Positions 1 to 6,911 of a DNA stretch of 64,000 nucleotides are shown piece after piece. Source of the DNA: Spirochaetaceae bacterium (GTDB lineage: Bacteria; Spirochaetota; Leptospiria; Leptospirales; Leptonemataceae). The translations under genes were made by a program, and so were the position numbers. Within the stretch, counting starts at the first letter, position 1, and each line of letters begins with the position of its first letter. The stretch spans positions 1-64,000 of the forward strand of contig PBUB01000018.1 of assembly GCA_002729885.1 (NCBI GenBank). The letters are read 5' to 3'. Below the pieces are notes generated by a model. That model worked only from the letters and a program-made list of their open reading frames with translations, searched no databases and was not told the origin of the DNA.

Positions 1-639
1 ACTCGCAACGGCGGTGCCTACAGCTGGGAAACCTGCGGAGCTCAAAAGCAACTGCATGATGCTCTGCGAACTTTCTGCACAGGTTCCAATGACTGCGAAA
101 TCTACACCCACTCTACCGGTGGTCTGGTAGTAGCAGCTTACTTCGGATTGAATAACCCAAGTGTTAACATTCGTCGTATTCAGCTAATGGCCAGCGCGGC
201 CGGTGGATCGGAGCTTGCTGATATCTCAACCAGTTATCTAGGTTGGCTGGGGTTTGATACCCTGGGCGGCGAACTGGATGAGTCTGTAAGTACTCGGGGA
301 GCTCGTAATGGCTTCAACCATTATCAGGCTAGAGGAAGAACTTACTACACCACTTCCGGTGAAGGTACTGATTATCTGTACGCTACCAGCCCATTCCTAC
401 CCGGAAAGGACGATGGCGTACTGGCAAACCATTCTCTTTGCAACGTAAATACAGTGAAGAGCGTGGATCAGTCCTGTACCCGTGGAAACGGAACGATGAC
501 TCGTTCCTATTCCTGTGGTTTTCTCTGGCTCAGCACCTGCTACGATCGTAGCTATCGCTGGTCCCCATACTACACAGTTTATCGTGGCGGCGGCAGCCAC
601 TCGCATGGCGATGCCAAGCGGGACTACAACCGTCGATAA
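1..639 (+). CDS. Secreted alpha/beta hydrolase-like protein, 5'-truncated by window edge
   Basis: The reading frame is open from base 1, so the first roughly 70 residues lie outside the window; 212 residues remain. It is a close paralogue of the next gene along its whole visible length. The lipase-type nucleophile elbow HSTGG is present, followed by a DDGVLANHS segment and a C-terminal GSHSHGD segment that could supply the acid and His of a Ser-His-Asp triad. It is cysteine-rich, as expected for an exported disulfide-bonded protein. The substrate is unknown; lipase or esterase activity is inferred only from the elbow. A strong terminator follows the stop codon. Confidence 0.7.
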   Translation, partial: TRNGGAYSWETCGAQKQLHDALRTFCTGSNDCEIYTHSTGGLVVAAYFGLNNPSVNIRRIQLMASAAGGSELADISTSYLGWLGFDTLGGELDESVSTRGARNGFNHYQARGRTYYTTSGEGTDYLYATSPFLPGKDDGVLANHSLCNVNTVKSVDQSCTRGNGTMTRSYSCGFLWLSTCYDRSYRWSPYYTVYRGGGSHSHGDAKRDYNRR

Positions 640-650
640 GCTCTAGCTCA

Positions 651-680
651 AGCCGGGCTGATTTCTGGCCCGGCTTTTTT
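651..680 (+). terminator. Rho-independent terminator of first hydrolase gene
   Basis: AGCCGGGC pairs with GCCCGGCT across a short loop and is followed by a run of T. It starts 11 bases after the stop codon. Confidence 0.85.
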
Positions 681-699
681 CCTTTCCCGAGAGATTCAG

Positions 700-725
700 A
701 AGGTCGCCCCAGGCGGCCTTTTTTG
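700..725 (+). terminator. Second terminator-like hairpin
   Basis: AGGTCGCC and GGCGGCCT form a near-perfect stem with loop CCA and a T6 tail, 20 bases after the first terminator. The double terminator suggests strong insulation between the two paralogous hydrolase genes. Confidence 0.6.
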
Positions 726-1014
726 TTACCAGCAGATTCGGGGGGCATTGACCCACCGTACGATGGATTAGCATATCCTGGATCAATCCGGATGTCGAAA
801 GAGTCATTCAGGCTGTGTAAAGATCAAGGCACTGGCTTCCAGAGAGGGGGTCCGGACCTCTGTCGGATTGTCTGCCAGATAGGGAATCCAGGCGGTATTT
901 TCTATAGTATACTCCCCGGGCCATAGGCTCATCTGGCCGGTACAGCGCTAAATCCTCCTCCAGGTGTAAAAAAAGTGCCGAGTGTAACGCTTCTTATACT
1001 TTTTTTATGGACAT

Positions 1015-1027
1015 TGACATAGTGTCA
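1015..1027. promoter_or_regulatory. Palindrome upstream of second hydrolase gene
   Basis: TGACA-TAG-TGTCA is a perfect inverted repeat 50 bases before the start codon. It overlaps a TTGACA that could act as a -35 element (1014-1019), but no good -10 follows at the usual spacing, so a role as operator is a guess. The remainder of 726-1014 shows no gene. Confidence 0.3.
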
Positions 1028-1076
1028 CATTGAATGATGGCCAAAACAGCCCTTCGGGGTAATGAGGAGTGTTCAA

Positions 1077-1928
1077 ATGAAGAAATTAGCTTTAATGGCC
1101 GTACTGCTGTTCGTAGCAGGACAGGGCCTTTCAGCAGCTACCTACAGGCTGTTTGTACATGGTCGATCCGGTGATAATCATTGTCGGTCCCTGACCAGTA
1201 CTTCCAGCGGTACTTATGACTACAGAAACTATTGGGGCGGCGCTGTTAAGGGCCTGAGCAATGTTCGCTATGTAGGCTTTGACGGAACTAAAAACGGGGG
1301 AGCTTATAGCTGGGAAACCTGCGGCGCTCAAAAGCAGCTTCACGATGCAATACGCACCTTCTGCACAGGATCCAATTCCTGCGAAATCTACACCCACTCC
1401 ACCGGTGGACTGGTACTGGCAGCTTATTTTGGGCTGAATAACCCGGGCGGATTAAACATCCGAAGGATTCAGTTAATGGCCAGTGCAGCCGGAGGATCCG
1501 AATTGGCCGACATTTCCACAAGATATCTGGGATGGCTGGGATTCGATACACTGGGTGGCGAACTGGATCAGTCCGTAAGCACCAGAGGCGCAAGAAACGG
1601 ATTCAATCACTATCAGTCCAGAGGAAGAACCTACTATACCACTTCCGGCGAAGGCAGCGATTACTGGAAAGTTACCAGCCCTCTGCTTCCTGGAAAGGAT
1701 GACGGTGTTCTGGCCAACCATAGCCTTTGTAACGTAAACAAAGTGAAGAGTGTCAAGGTATCCTGTACTCGTGGAAATAGCCGACTTGTTAGATCCTATC
1801 GTTGCGGATTTCTGTGGCTCAAGACCTGTAAAGACTATAGCTATCGCTGGAGTCCTTATTACACTGTTTATCGCGGTGGAAGTGGACATTCCCACAGAGA
1901 TGCCAATAGCGACTACAACCGTCGATAA
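1077..1928 (+). CDS. Secreted alpha/beta hydrolase-like protein (paralogue 2)
   Basis: This is a 283-residue protein. A start at 1077 is chosen over an in-frame ATG at 1062 because GAGGAG (1064-1069) sits 7 bases before it and the product then begins with a classic signal peptide (MKKLALMAVLLFVAGQ, cleavage near LSA-A). After the signal come FVHGRSG (an oxyanion-loop-like HG motif near residue 28), the nucleophile elbow HSTGG with Ser108, DDG (residues 208-210) as a candidate acid, and His271/273 near the C terminus. At least eight cysteines suggest disulfides. Family knowledge points to a lipase or esterase fold; substrate and host role are not visible. It is the intact tandem copy of the truncated upstream gene and has its own terminator. 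Confidence 0.75.
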   Translation: MKKLALMAVLLFVAGQGLSAATYRLFVHGRSGDNHCRSLTSTSSGTYDYRNYWGGAVKGLSNVRYVGFDGTKNGGAYSWETCGAQKQLHDAIRTFCTGSNSCEIYTHSTGGLVLAAYFGLNNPGGLNIRRIQLMASAAGGSELADISTRYLGWLGFDTLGGELDQSVSTRGARNGFNHYQSRGRTYYTTSGEGSDYWKVTSPLLPGKDDGVLANHSLCNVNKVKSVKVSCTRGNSRLVRSYRCGFLWLKTCKDYSYRWSPYYTVYRGGSGHSHRDANSDYNRR

Positions 1929-1976
1929 GCTGAAAGCTAATTCAAGATGGCTTCTACTTTGAATAGGAAGCCACAT

Positions 1977-2005
1977 AGCCGGGCCCTCGGGTCCGGCTTT
2001 TTCTT
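1977..2005 (+). terminator. Rho-independent terminator of second hydrolase gene
   Basis: A long stem (AGCCGGGCCC with GGGTCCGGCT, containing one G-T pair) with a tiny loop is followed by TTTTTCTTT. Confidence 0.85.
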
Positions 2006-2186
2006 TACCCGAGCCTCCGGATTTCCTGAACCCGGACAGCTGAATTCCGCGGAATCCTTCTTCAATTCGGTGAACCCGGGGAAAAACAGCCACCAGGCCT
2101 TCCGAAACGGACTTCAGTTTTGATTGATTTCTGCCTTCCCTGTGATATCCCGTCCTCTATCCTGGAATATCAGGTCAGGGCCTTTC

Positions 2187-3116
2187 ATGATTGGCAAAAT
2201 CAATAGAATATTCGTTACAATTTTACTATCCCAGATTCTACTATTCAGTGCATCCTGCAGTGTGCTGTTCTGGAAGCCTGTGTCCCAGAGCGTAGATGCT
2301 CGATGGGCCAACACCAACCGTGTCTACGAAGTATTGCTGCACTTCGAAACCAGGATGTCCTGGAACCCCTGGAGTCAGGCGGCGGTAAATCGAAACTACA
2401 GCACAGAAATCATCCTGCATGCAGTTCGCAATGGCCAGGTAGAGGAATCTCGGTCCCTCATTACATTCGAGGGCTGGGTGCCTGCGGAATCCTTTTATCC
2501 TTATTCCCGGGGATTTGTAATGCAGCGGGGCACTTCCGATGAGCTGGGTGCCGGAACCAGGGAAGTGTATGCAATCAATGTTTCTTCGGACCTCAAATCT
2601 GCTACCGGTCGCACACTGATTGAACCGGAAAGACAGATCCAGGGATTGTTTGTTACTCCGGACGGTCGCACTCTGGCAATTTTTACAAGCGATGCCGATC
2701 CCTCTGAACCCGGGGGAGAGATTCACTATGCCTTCTATTCCCTGGCGGGCGCTACCGTGCACAAGGATCCGGTGCTTCTTTCAGAAGGTTCCTTTCCGTT
2801 TGAAGGAGCACCGGGACTACCGGAGCTAACCTGGGGAAATGGAATGGATCGAGTGTATGCAAGACTCCCTGCGGTGGTGCTGGAAATCGAAGCCTCCACC
2901 GGGGAAAGCAGGGAAGCTCAAAGATTTCCTGCATGCTTTGACATGGTTCGCGTGCCTCCCTTTGTAAGTCCTCAGGGATTTCGTTTCGCCAGAAGCGAAG
3001 AGGGTCTTGCAATCATCGATGAGGGTAAGCGGCTTCCATCGCCTTTTCTTTTTGTTCCGATGATCGAAGATATGGCCGCCATCTCCACGGACTGCAAGCA
3101 GTATCTAAATCGATAG
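2187..3116 (+). CDS. Putative lipoprotein, unknown function
   Basis: This 309-residue protein is not recognised by family. The start at 2187 is chosen over 2124 because it yields a compact signal peptide (MIGKINRIFVTILLSQILLF) ending in a loose lipobox, SASC; AGGG lies 6 bases upstream. The mature part is rich in beta-strand-like stretches with repeated patterns such as LFVTPDGRTLAIFTSD, reminiscent of WD40 or beta-propeller repeats, though I cannot count blades. Its stop overlaps the GTG start of the Rieske gene by one base, so the two are probably translationally coupled. Confidence 0.65.
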   Translation: MIGKINRIFVTILLSQILLFSASCSVLFWKPVSQSVDARWANTNRVYEVLLHFETRMSWNPWSQAAVNRNYSTEIILHAVRNGQVEESRSLITFEGWVPAESFYPYSRGFVMQRGTSDELGAGTREVYAINVSSDLKSATGRTLIEPERQIQGLFVTPDGRTLAIFTSDADPSEPGGEIHYAFYSLAGATVHKDPVLLSEGSFPFEGAPGLPELTWGNGMDRVYARLPAVVLEIEASTGESREAQRFPACFDMVRVPPFVSPQGFRFARSEEGLAIIDEGKRLPSPFLFVPMIEDMAAISTDCKQYLNR

Positions 3117-3556
3117 TGCGCAAGCATATATATCAAGAAGCAGTGCCGGTGCAGGAGCCGGTGCCGGACCATCCCCTGGCCTTGACAGTGAATCTACCGG
3201 AGCCACCTAACGGGGATCATGAAGACCAGGCATTCCTGTATCGAATCAAGGGAAAGCTAACGGGCTTTTTTAATCGATGCGGCCATGTTCGTTTGCCCAT
3301 GGATCTGGATGACGGTAAATTCTTCGACCTGGATGGGATGATCATATGCAGGGTGCATGGAGCTCGCTTTGACGAAGAACATGGACAGTGTTTAATGGGC
3401 CCTGCCTATACCGGGCTCTATCGATTAATTATATCCGATCATCCCTCGCAGAATACGGATTCGGACCTGGGCACAGGCATCGGAGCCCGTAACAATGGAA
3501 CGCAGGATACAGTCTGGATACTTGGCTGGGAGGGGCCTGTACCTCCATCGAGTTAA
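3116..3556 (+). CDS. Rieske [2Fe-2S] domain protein
   Basis: This is a 146-residue soluble protein with the two Rieske cluster-binding boxes: Cys55-x-His57 (RCGHVRLP) and Cys78-x2-His81 (CRVHGARFD). Cys and His ligands of this type bind a high-potential [2Fe-2S] cluster. There is no membrane anchor and no oxygenase catalytic domain, so it is a free-standing Rieske ferredoxin-like protein, perhaps an electron carrier. The GTG start at 3116 overlaps the preceding stop (TAGTG), which implies coupling to the lipoprotein gene. Its redox partners are not evident here. Confidence 0.8.
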   Translation: MRKHIYQEAVPVQEPVPDHPLALTVNLPEPPNGDHEDQAFLYRIKGKLTGFFNRCGHVRLPMDLDDGKFFDLDGMIICRVHGARFDEEHGQCLMGPAYTGLYRLIISDHPSQNTDSDLGTGIGARNNGTQDTVWILGWEGPVPPSS

Positions 3557-3595
3557 AAATGAATTTCCTCTTTACTTGGAGCAGGGAGCCTTTCT

Positions 3596-6355
3596 TTGAA
3601 AGGTATGAATAGCTCTATTCTCTACGGCGATCAGGCCAGGCAACTGGAAGAATTGTATGAACGGTATTTAAACGATCCTGCATCTGTGGGATCCGACTGG
3701 GCTCGCTTCTTTGAGGATCTGGGTGCCTCCCGAGCAGGTTCGAACGGCTCAGGTGCAGTTCCTTCTTCTCTGGGACGCTCGGCCATTGCCGGAGAAAGAA
3801 GAAAGGCTCAATCTGTGCAGCAACTGGTGCTGGAATATAGAAGACAGGGCTATCTGGCATCCAAACTCGATCCTCTGGGCATTGTTAAGCCAGACCATAG
3901 CAGACTGGACCTATCTCTGTATGGACTATCTGAAGCGGATCTAAACGAGCAATTCGAATCTGGCCTGCCTTCTCTTGGAGCCAGGCCTCTAAAAGAAATC
4001 ATCGAGAAATACGAAAGCATCTATTGCGGCTCCATTGGATGCGAACATTACTACATTCGGAATCGGGCAGAAAGAACATGGCTACAGGAAAAGATAGAAT
4101 CCCCGGAGTTTAACGCACCTCTGGATAAGTATACCAAACTGCGACTCTACGAAAAGGTTTATCAGGCCGAGCACTTTGAACGATTCCTGGCCACCAAATA
4201 CGTAGGCAAGAAGCGATTCAGCATGGAAGGCGGGGAATCCTTGATTCCTCTCCTGGATACCGCTATCGAGCATGGAGGCGAAACCGGCCTGGAGGGAATG
4301 GTCATCGGCATGGCCCACCGGGGCAGGTTGAATGTTCTGGTCAATGTCCTGGAAAAACCGGCCGGACTCATCTTCGCGGAATTCGATGAAAACTATAATC
4401 CCGATACCCTGGATTATGCAGACGTAAAGTATCACCTGGGTCATTCCAATCGAAAAATGACCAGAAGCGGCCGCGAAGTGGCCCTTTCCCTTCTATTCAA
4501 TCCCAGCCATCTGGAAGCGGTGGATCCGGTAGTGCTGGGTAGCGTGCGAGCCAGACAGCAGGTAAATCGGGATACGGATCGAAAGAAGTATCTTCCTGTT
4601 CTAATTCACGGCGATGCAGCTTTTATAGGGCAGGGCGTTGTTGCTGAATCCCTGAACTTCATGAATCTCCAGGGATATCGCCTGGGAGGCTGTCTACATA
4701 TTATCGTAAACAACCAGATTGGTTTTACTACCGTTCCCTCGGAATCCAGATCCACGGCATTTGCTACTGACCTGGCCAAAGGATTTCAAATCCCTATCTT
4801 CCATGTAAATGGCGATGATCCAGAAGCAGTATTTCGCGTGGCCCGGCTTTGTATGGATTATCGTTTAAAATTTGGCAAGGATGCCATCATCGATTTGATC
4901 TGTTATCGCAAGTTGGGTCATAATGAAACCGATGAACCTGCATTTACACAACCCAGGATGTATGAAAAAATCCGAAACCATCCCTCGGTTGCCACTCAGT
5001 ATGAGAAGAAGCTATCGAAAAGCGAAGATGTAACCGGCGATGAGCTGGATTTTATAAAGAATGGAATCAACGAAGGATTGGAACACTCCTTCAAGAAAGC
5101 CCGGGAGTCCAACCAGCGAATGGAAGTGGATACCCTGCGAGGAGTGTGGTCCGACTATAAACGCGGGGAGCTGGATTCAGAACCGGAAACAAGGCTGCTG
5201 GCAGAACAAATCGAACGAGTGGGAAGCGCTCTTACCACTATTCCGGAAGGATTTAACATTCATAAGAAGCTCAAGAAACTGGTAGAGCAGCGAAGTAACA
5301 TGCTTACAGGTGAGCAGGGCATCGACTGGGGCATGGCCGAGGCTCTTGCTTTCGGATCTATTCTGGAGAATGGACATGACATTCGCATGTCCGGACAGGA
5401 TGTGCGAAGAGGTACTTTTTCCCACCGGCATGCGGTATTTACAGATACAGAAAACGAAGATCTATGGATTCCGCTAAATCGGATTTCTGAGAATCAGGGG
5501 CTGTTTGATATCCATAACTCCCCTCTAAGCGAATACTCGGTGGTGGGTTTTGAATACGGCTACTCTTTGAGCAATCCCAATGCGCTGGTGGTCTGGGAAG
5601 CCCAGTTTGGTGATTTCGTAAATGGTGCCCAGATTATCATAGATCAGTTTATCTCTTCTTCGGAGGTGAAATGGTACAGGATGAGCGGCCTGGTTATGCT
5701 ACTGCCCCACGGATATGAAGGACAGGGTCCGGAACATTCCAGTGCCAGACTGGAACGCTTTTTACAGCTCTGTGCTAAAAATAACATGTATGTTGTGAAC
5801 TGCACTACACCGGCCCAGTACTTTCATGTATTGAGAAGACAGATCCTGAGCAAGGTTCGCAGACCATTGATCATAATGACTCCCAAGAGCTTGCTGCGTC
5901 ATCCCATGGCCACCTCGGCTCTGGAAGATCTGAAAACAGGGATCTTTGAAGAGGCTCTGCCGGATGAGAAACTGGGAAAGGACCGAATTCTACTATTTTG
6001 CACCGGCAAGGTCTACTACGATCTGATGAAAGCCATGCAGGAGAGAGAAGAAAGCAACGAAAAAGAAGTGCAGGATATTTCCCTCATTCGCCTGGAGCAG
6101 ATGTATCCGTTCCCGGAAAAAGACATTCTAGACATTCTATCTAAGAGCAAAGCATCTACAGTGCGATGGGTTCAGGAAGAGCCTATCAACCAGGGCGCCT
6201 GGCAATTCCTGGAAGATCGATTCAATGCATTGCTAAAGGGAAAAAGAATTCAGCCTGTAGCCAGACCGGAATCGCCGTCCCCGGCCGCAGGGCTGAGTAG
6301 CATTCACAAGTCCGAGCAGGAAGATCTGGTAAATCGAGCCCTGGCTGCGGAATGA
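3596..6355 (+). CDS. sucA: 2-oxoglutarate dehydrogenase E1 component
   Basis: A 919-residue thiamine-diphosphate enzyme that decarboxylates 2-oxoglutarate in the TCA cycle and transfers succinyl to the E2 lipoyl domain. Length is typical for SucA. Diagnostic segments are the N-terminal E2-binding start (SILYGDQARQLEELYERY), GMAHRGRLNVL near residue 240, HGDAAFIGQGVV near 340, GHNETDEP near 440 and HSSARLERFLQL near 720. A TTG start at 3596 is supported by AGGGAG 7 bases upstream; the alternative ATG at 3605 has a poorly placed ribosome site. sucB and lpd are not adjacent, so the E2 and E3 subunits must be encoded elsewhere. Confidence 0.95.
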   Translation: MKGMNSSILYGDQARQLEELYERYLNDPASVGSDWARFFEDLGASRAGSNGSGAVPSSLGRSAIAGERRKAQSVQQLVLEYRRQGYLASKLDPLGIVKPDHSRLDLSLYGLSEADLNEQFESGLPSLGARPLKEIIEKYESIYCGSIGCEHYYIRNRAERTWLQEKIESPEFNAPLDKYTKLRLYEKVYQAEHFERFLATKYVGKKRFSMEGGESLIPLLDTAIEHGGETGLEGMVIGMAHRGRLNVLVNVLEKPAGLIFAEFDENYNPDTLDYADVKYHLGHSNRKMTRSGREVALSLLFNPSHLEAVDPVVLGSVRARQQVNRDTDRKKYLPVLIHGDAAFIGQGVVAESLNFMNLQGYRLGGCLHIIVNNQIGFTTVPSESRSTAFATDLAKGFQIPIFHVNGDDPEAVFRVARLCMDYRLKFGKDAIIDLICYRKLGHNETDEPAFTQPRMYEKIRNHPSVATQYEKKLSKSEDVTGDELDFIKNGINEGLEHSFKKARESNQRMEVDTLRGVWSDYKRGELDSEPETRLLAEQIERVGSALTTIPEGFNIHKKLKKLVEQRSNMLTGEQGIDWGMAEALAFGSILENGHDIRMSGQDVRRGTFSHRHAVFTDTENEDLWIPLNRISENQGLFDIHNSPLSEYSVVGFEYGYSLSNPNALVVWEAQFGDFVNGAQIIIDQFISSSEVKWYRMSGLVMLLPHGYEGQGPEHSSARLERFLQLCAKNNMYVVNCTTPAQYFHVLRRQILSKVRRPLIIMTPKSLLRHPMATSALEDLKTGIFEEALPDEKLGKDRILLFCTGKVYYDLMKAMQEREESNEKEVQDISLIRLEQMYPFPEKDILDILSKSKASTVRWVQEEPINQGAWQFLEDRFNALLKGKRIQPVARPESPSPAAGLSSIHKSEQEDLVNRALAAE

Positions 6356-6474
6356 TGGTTGAAGAATATTGTGCGATGCGAAATAGAATTTTGCAGTGTG
6401 TTGTTTTGATTTATGCAGCAGCGTTCGTTGGTCTTTCAGGTCGCTCCTTAGCTGATAATGGGAACATACTGTAG
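6355..6474 (+). CDS. Possible 39-residue secreted micro-ORF
   Basis: A short frame begins in the sucA stop codon (ATGATGG overlap) and encodes 39 residues. From an internal ATG at 6376 it reads like a signal peptide: basic start (MRNRI), hydrophobic core (CVVLIYAAAFVGLS) and an A-x-A-like end (RSLA-DNG), then stops. It may be a remnant of a decayed exported protein, a leader peptide, or chance. There is no clear ribosome site apart from coupling to sucA. Confidence 0.25.
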   Translation: MVEEYCAMRNRILQCVVLIYAAAFVGLSGRSLADNGNIL

Positions 6475-6516
6475 CTTAACTTTCGCAAATATTATACTAA
6501 TGGGGCAGAATAGTAG

Positions 6517-6545
6517 TTGACGCTTTCTGTATCTACCTTTAGAAA
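6517..6545 (+). promoter_or_regulatory. Candidate sigma-70-type promoter for small lipoprotein
   Basis: TTGACG (6517-6522) and TAGAAA (6540-6545) are separated by 17 bases, upstream of a strong ribosome site. The -35 matches well and the -10 only partly. Confidence 0.35.
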
Positions 6546-6575
6546 CCGAGGAGCAAAAGAAGAAAGGAGAGATCT

Positions 6576-6863
6576 ATGATTAAAAAGATCGGACTTACTA
6601 TGAGTCTTCTGGCAGGACTGGCTCTGTTCAACTGCGCCAGCATTGACAAGACCAGCGTGAACGGAAAAGAAGTTGTAACGGCTACTAGAGCAGCCCCGGT
6701 AATTTTTACCGTATTGGGAGCTCCTGTAACCAAGTGTTTGGATGATCTGAACGAAGAAAATGTTACAACTGTAGCGAACGCTAGCGGAGCACCTACCAAC
6801 GGACTTTTCTCCATTAGCCGTCTTACTGGCTCTGAAAGCTGCCAGGCTACTGGAACCAAGTAA
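6576..6863 (+). CDS. Small lipoprotein, unknown function
   Basis: This 95-residue protein has a lipoprotein signal (MIKKIGLTMSLLAGLALFNC) with Cys20 as the lipidated residue. The mature part is about 75 residues with two further cysteines (TKC and ESC) and no recognised domain; it slightly resembles TRL-like small lipoproteins, but I would not assign it. A very strong ribosome site, AAAGGAGA (6563-6570), sits 5 bases before the ATG, and a strong terminator follows, so it is probably an abundant single-gene transcript. Confidence 0.7.
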   Translation: MIKKIGLTMSLLAGLALFNCASIDKTSVNGKEVVTATRAAPVIFTVLGAPVTKCLDDLNEENVTTVANASGAPTNGLFSISRLTGSESCQATGTK

Positions 6864-6880
6864 TCTAAGGTCAATTTTGT

Positions 6881-6910
6881 GGCCGGCGCCATGCGCCGGC
6901 CCATTCTTTT
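6881..6910 (+). terminator. Strong hairpin terminator after small lipoprotein
   Basis: GGCCGGCGC-CAT-GCGCCGGCC is a perfect 9-bp stem with a 3-base loop, followed by CATTCTTTT. The CAT loop contains part of a possible ATG for the next gene, so it lies directly against the start region of the DUF4105 gene. Confidence 0.75.
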
Positions 6911-6911
6911 C

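Noticed and set aside
1473..2093. 206-codon minus-strand frame over the second hydrolase gene
   Set aside because: Antisense shadow of a gene with clear signal peptide, ribosome site and paralogue.
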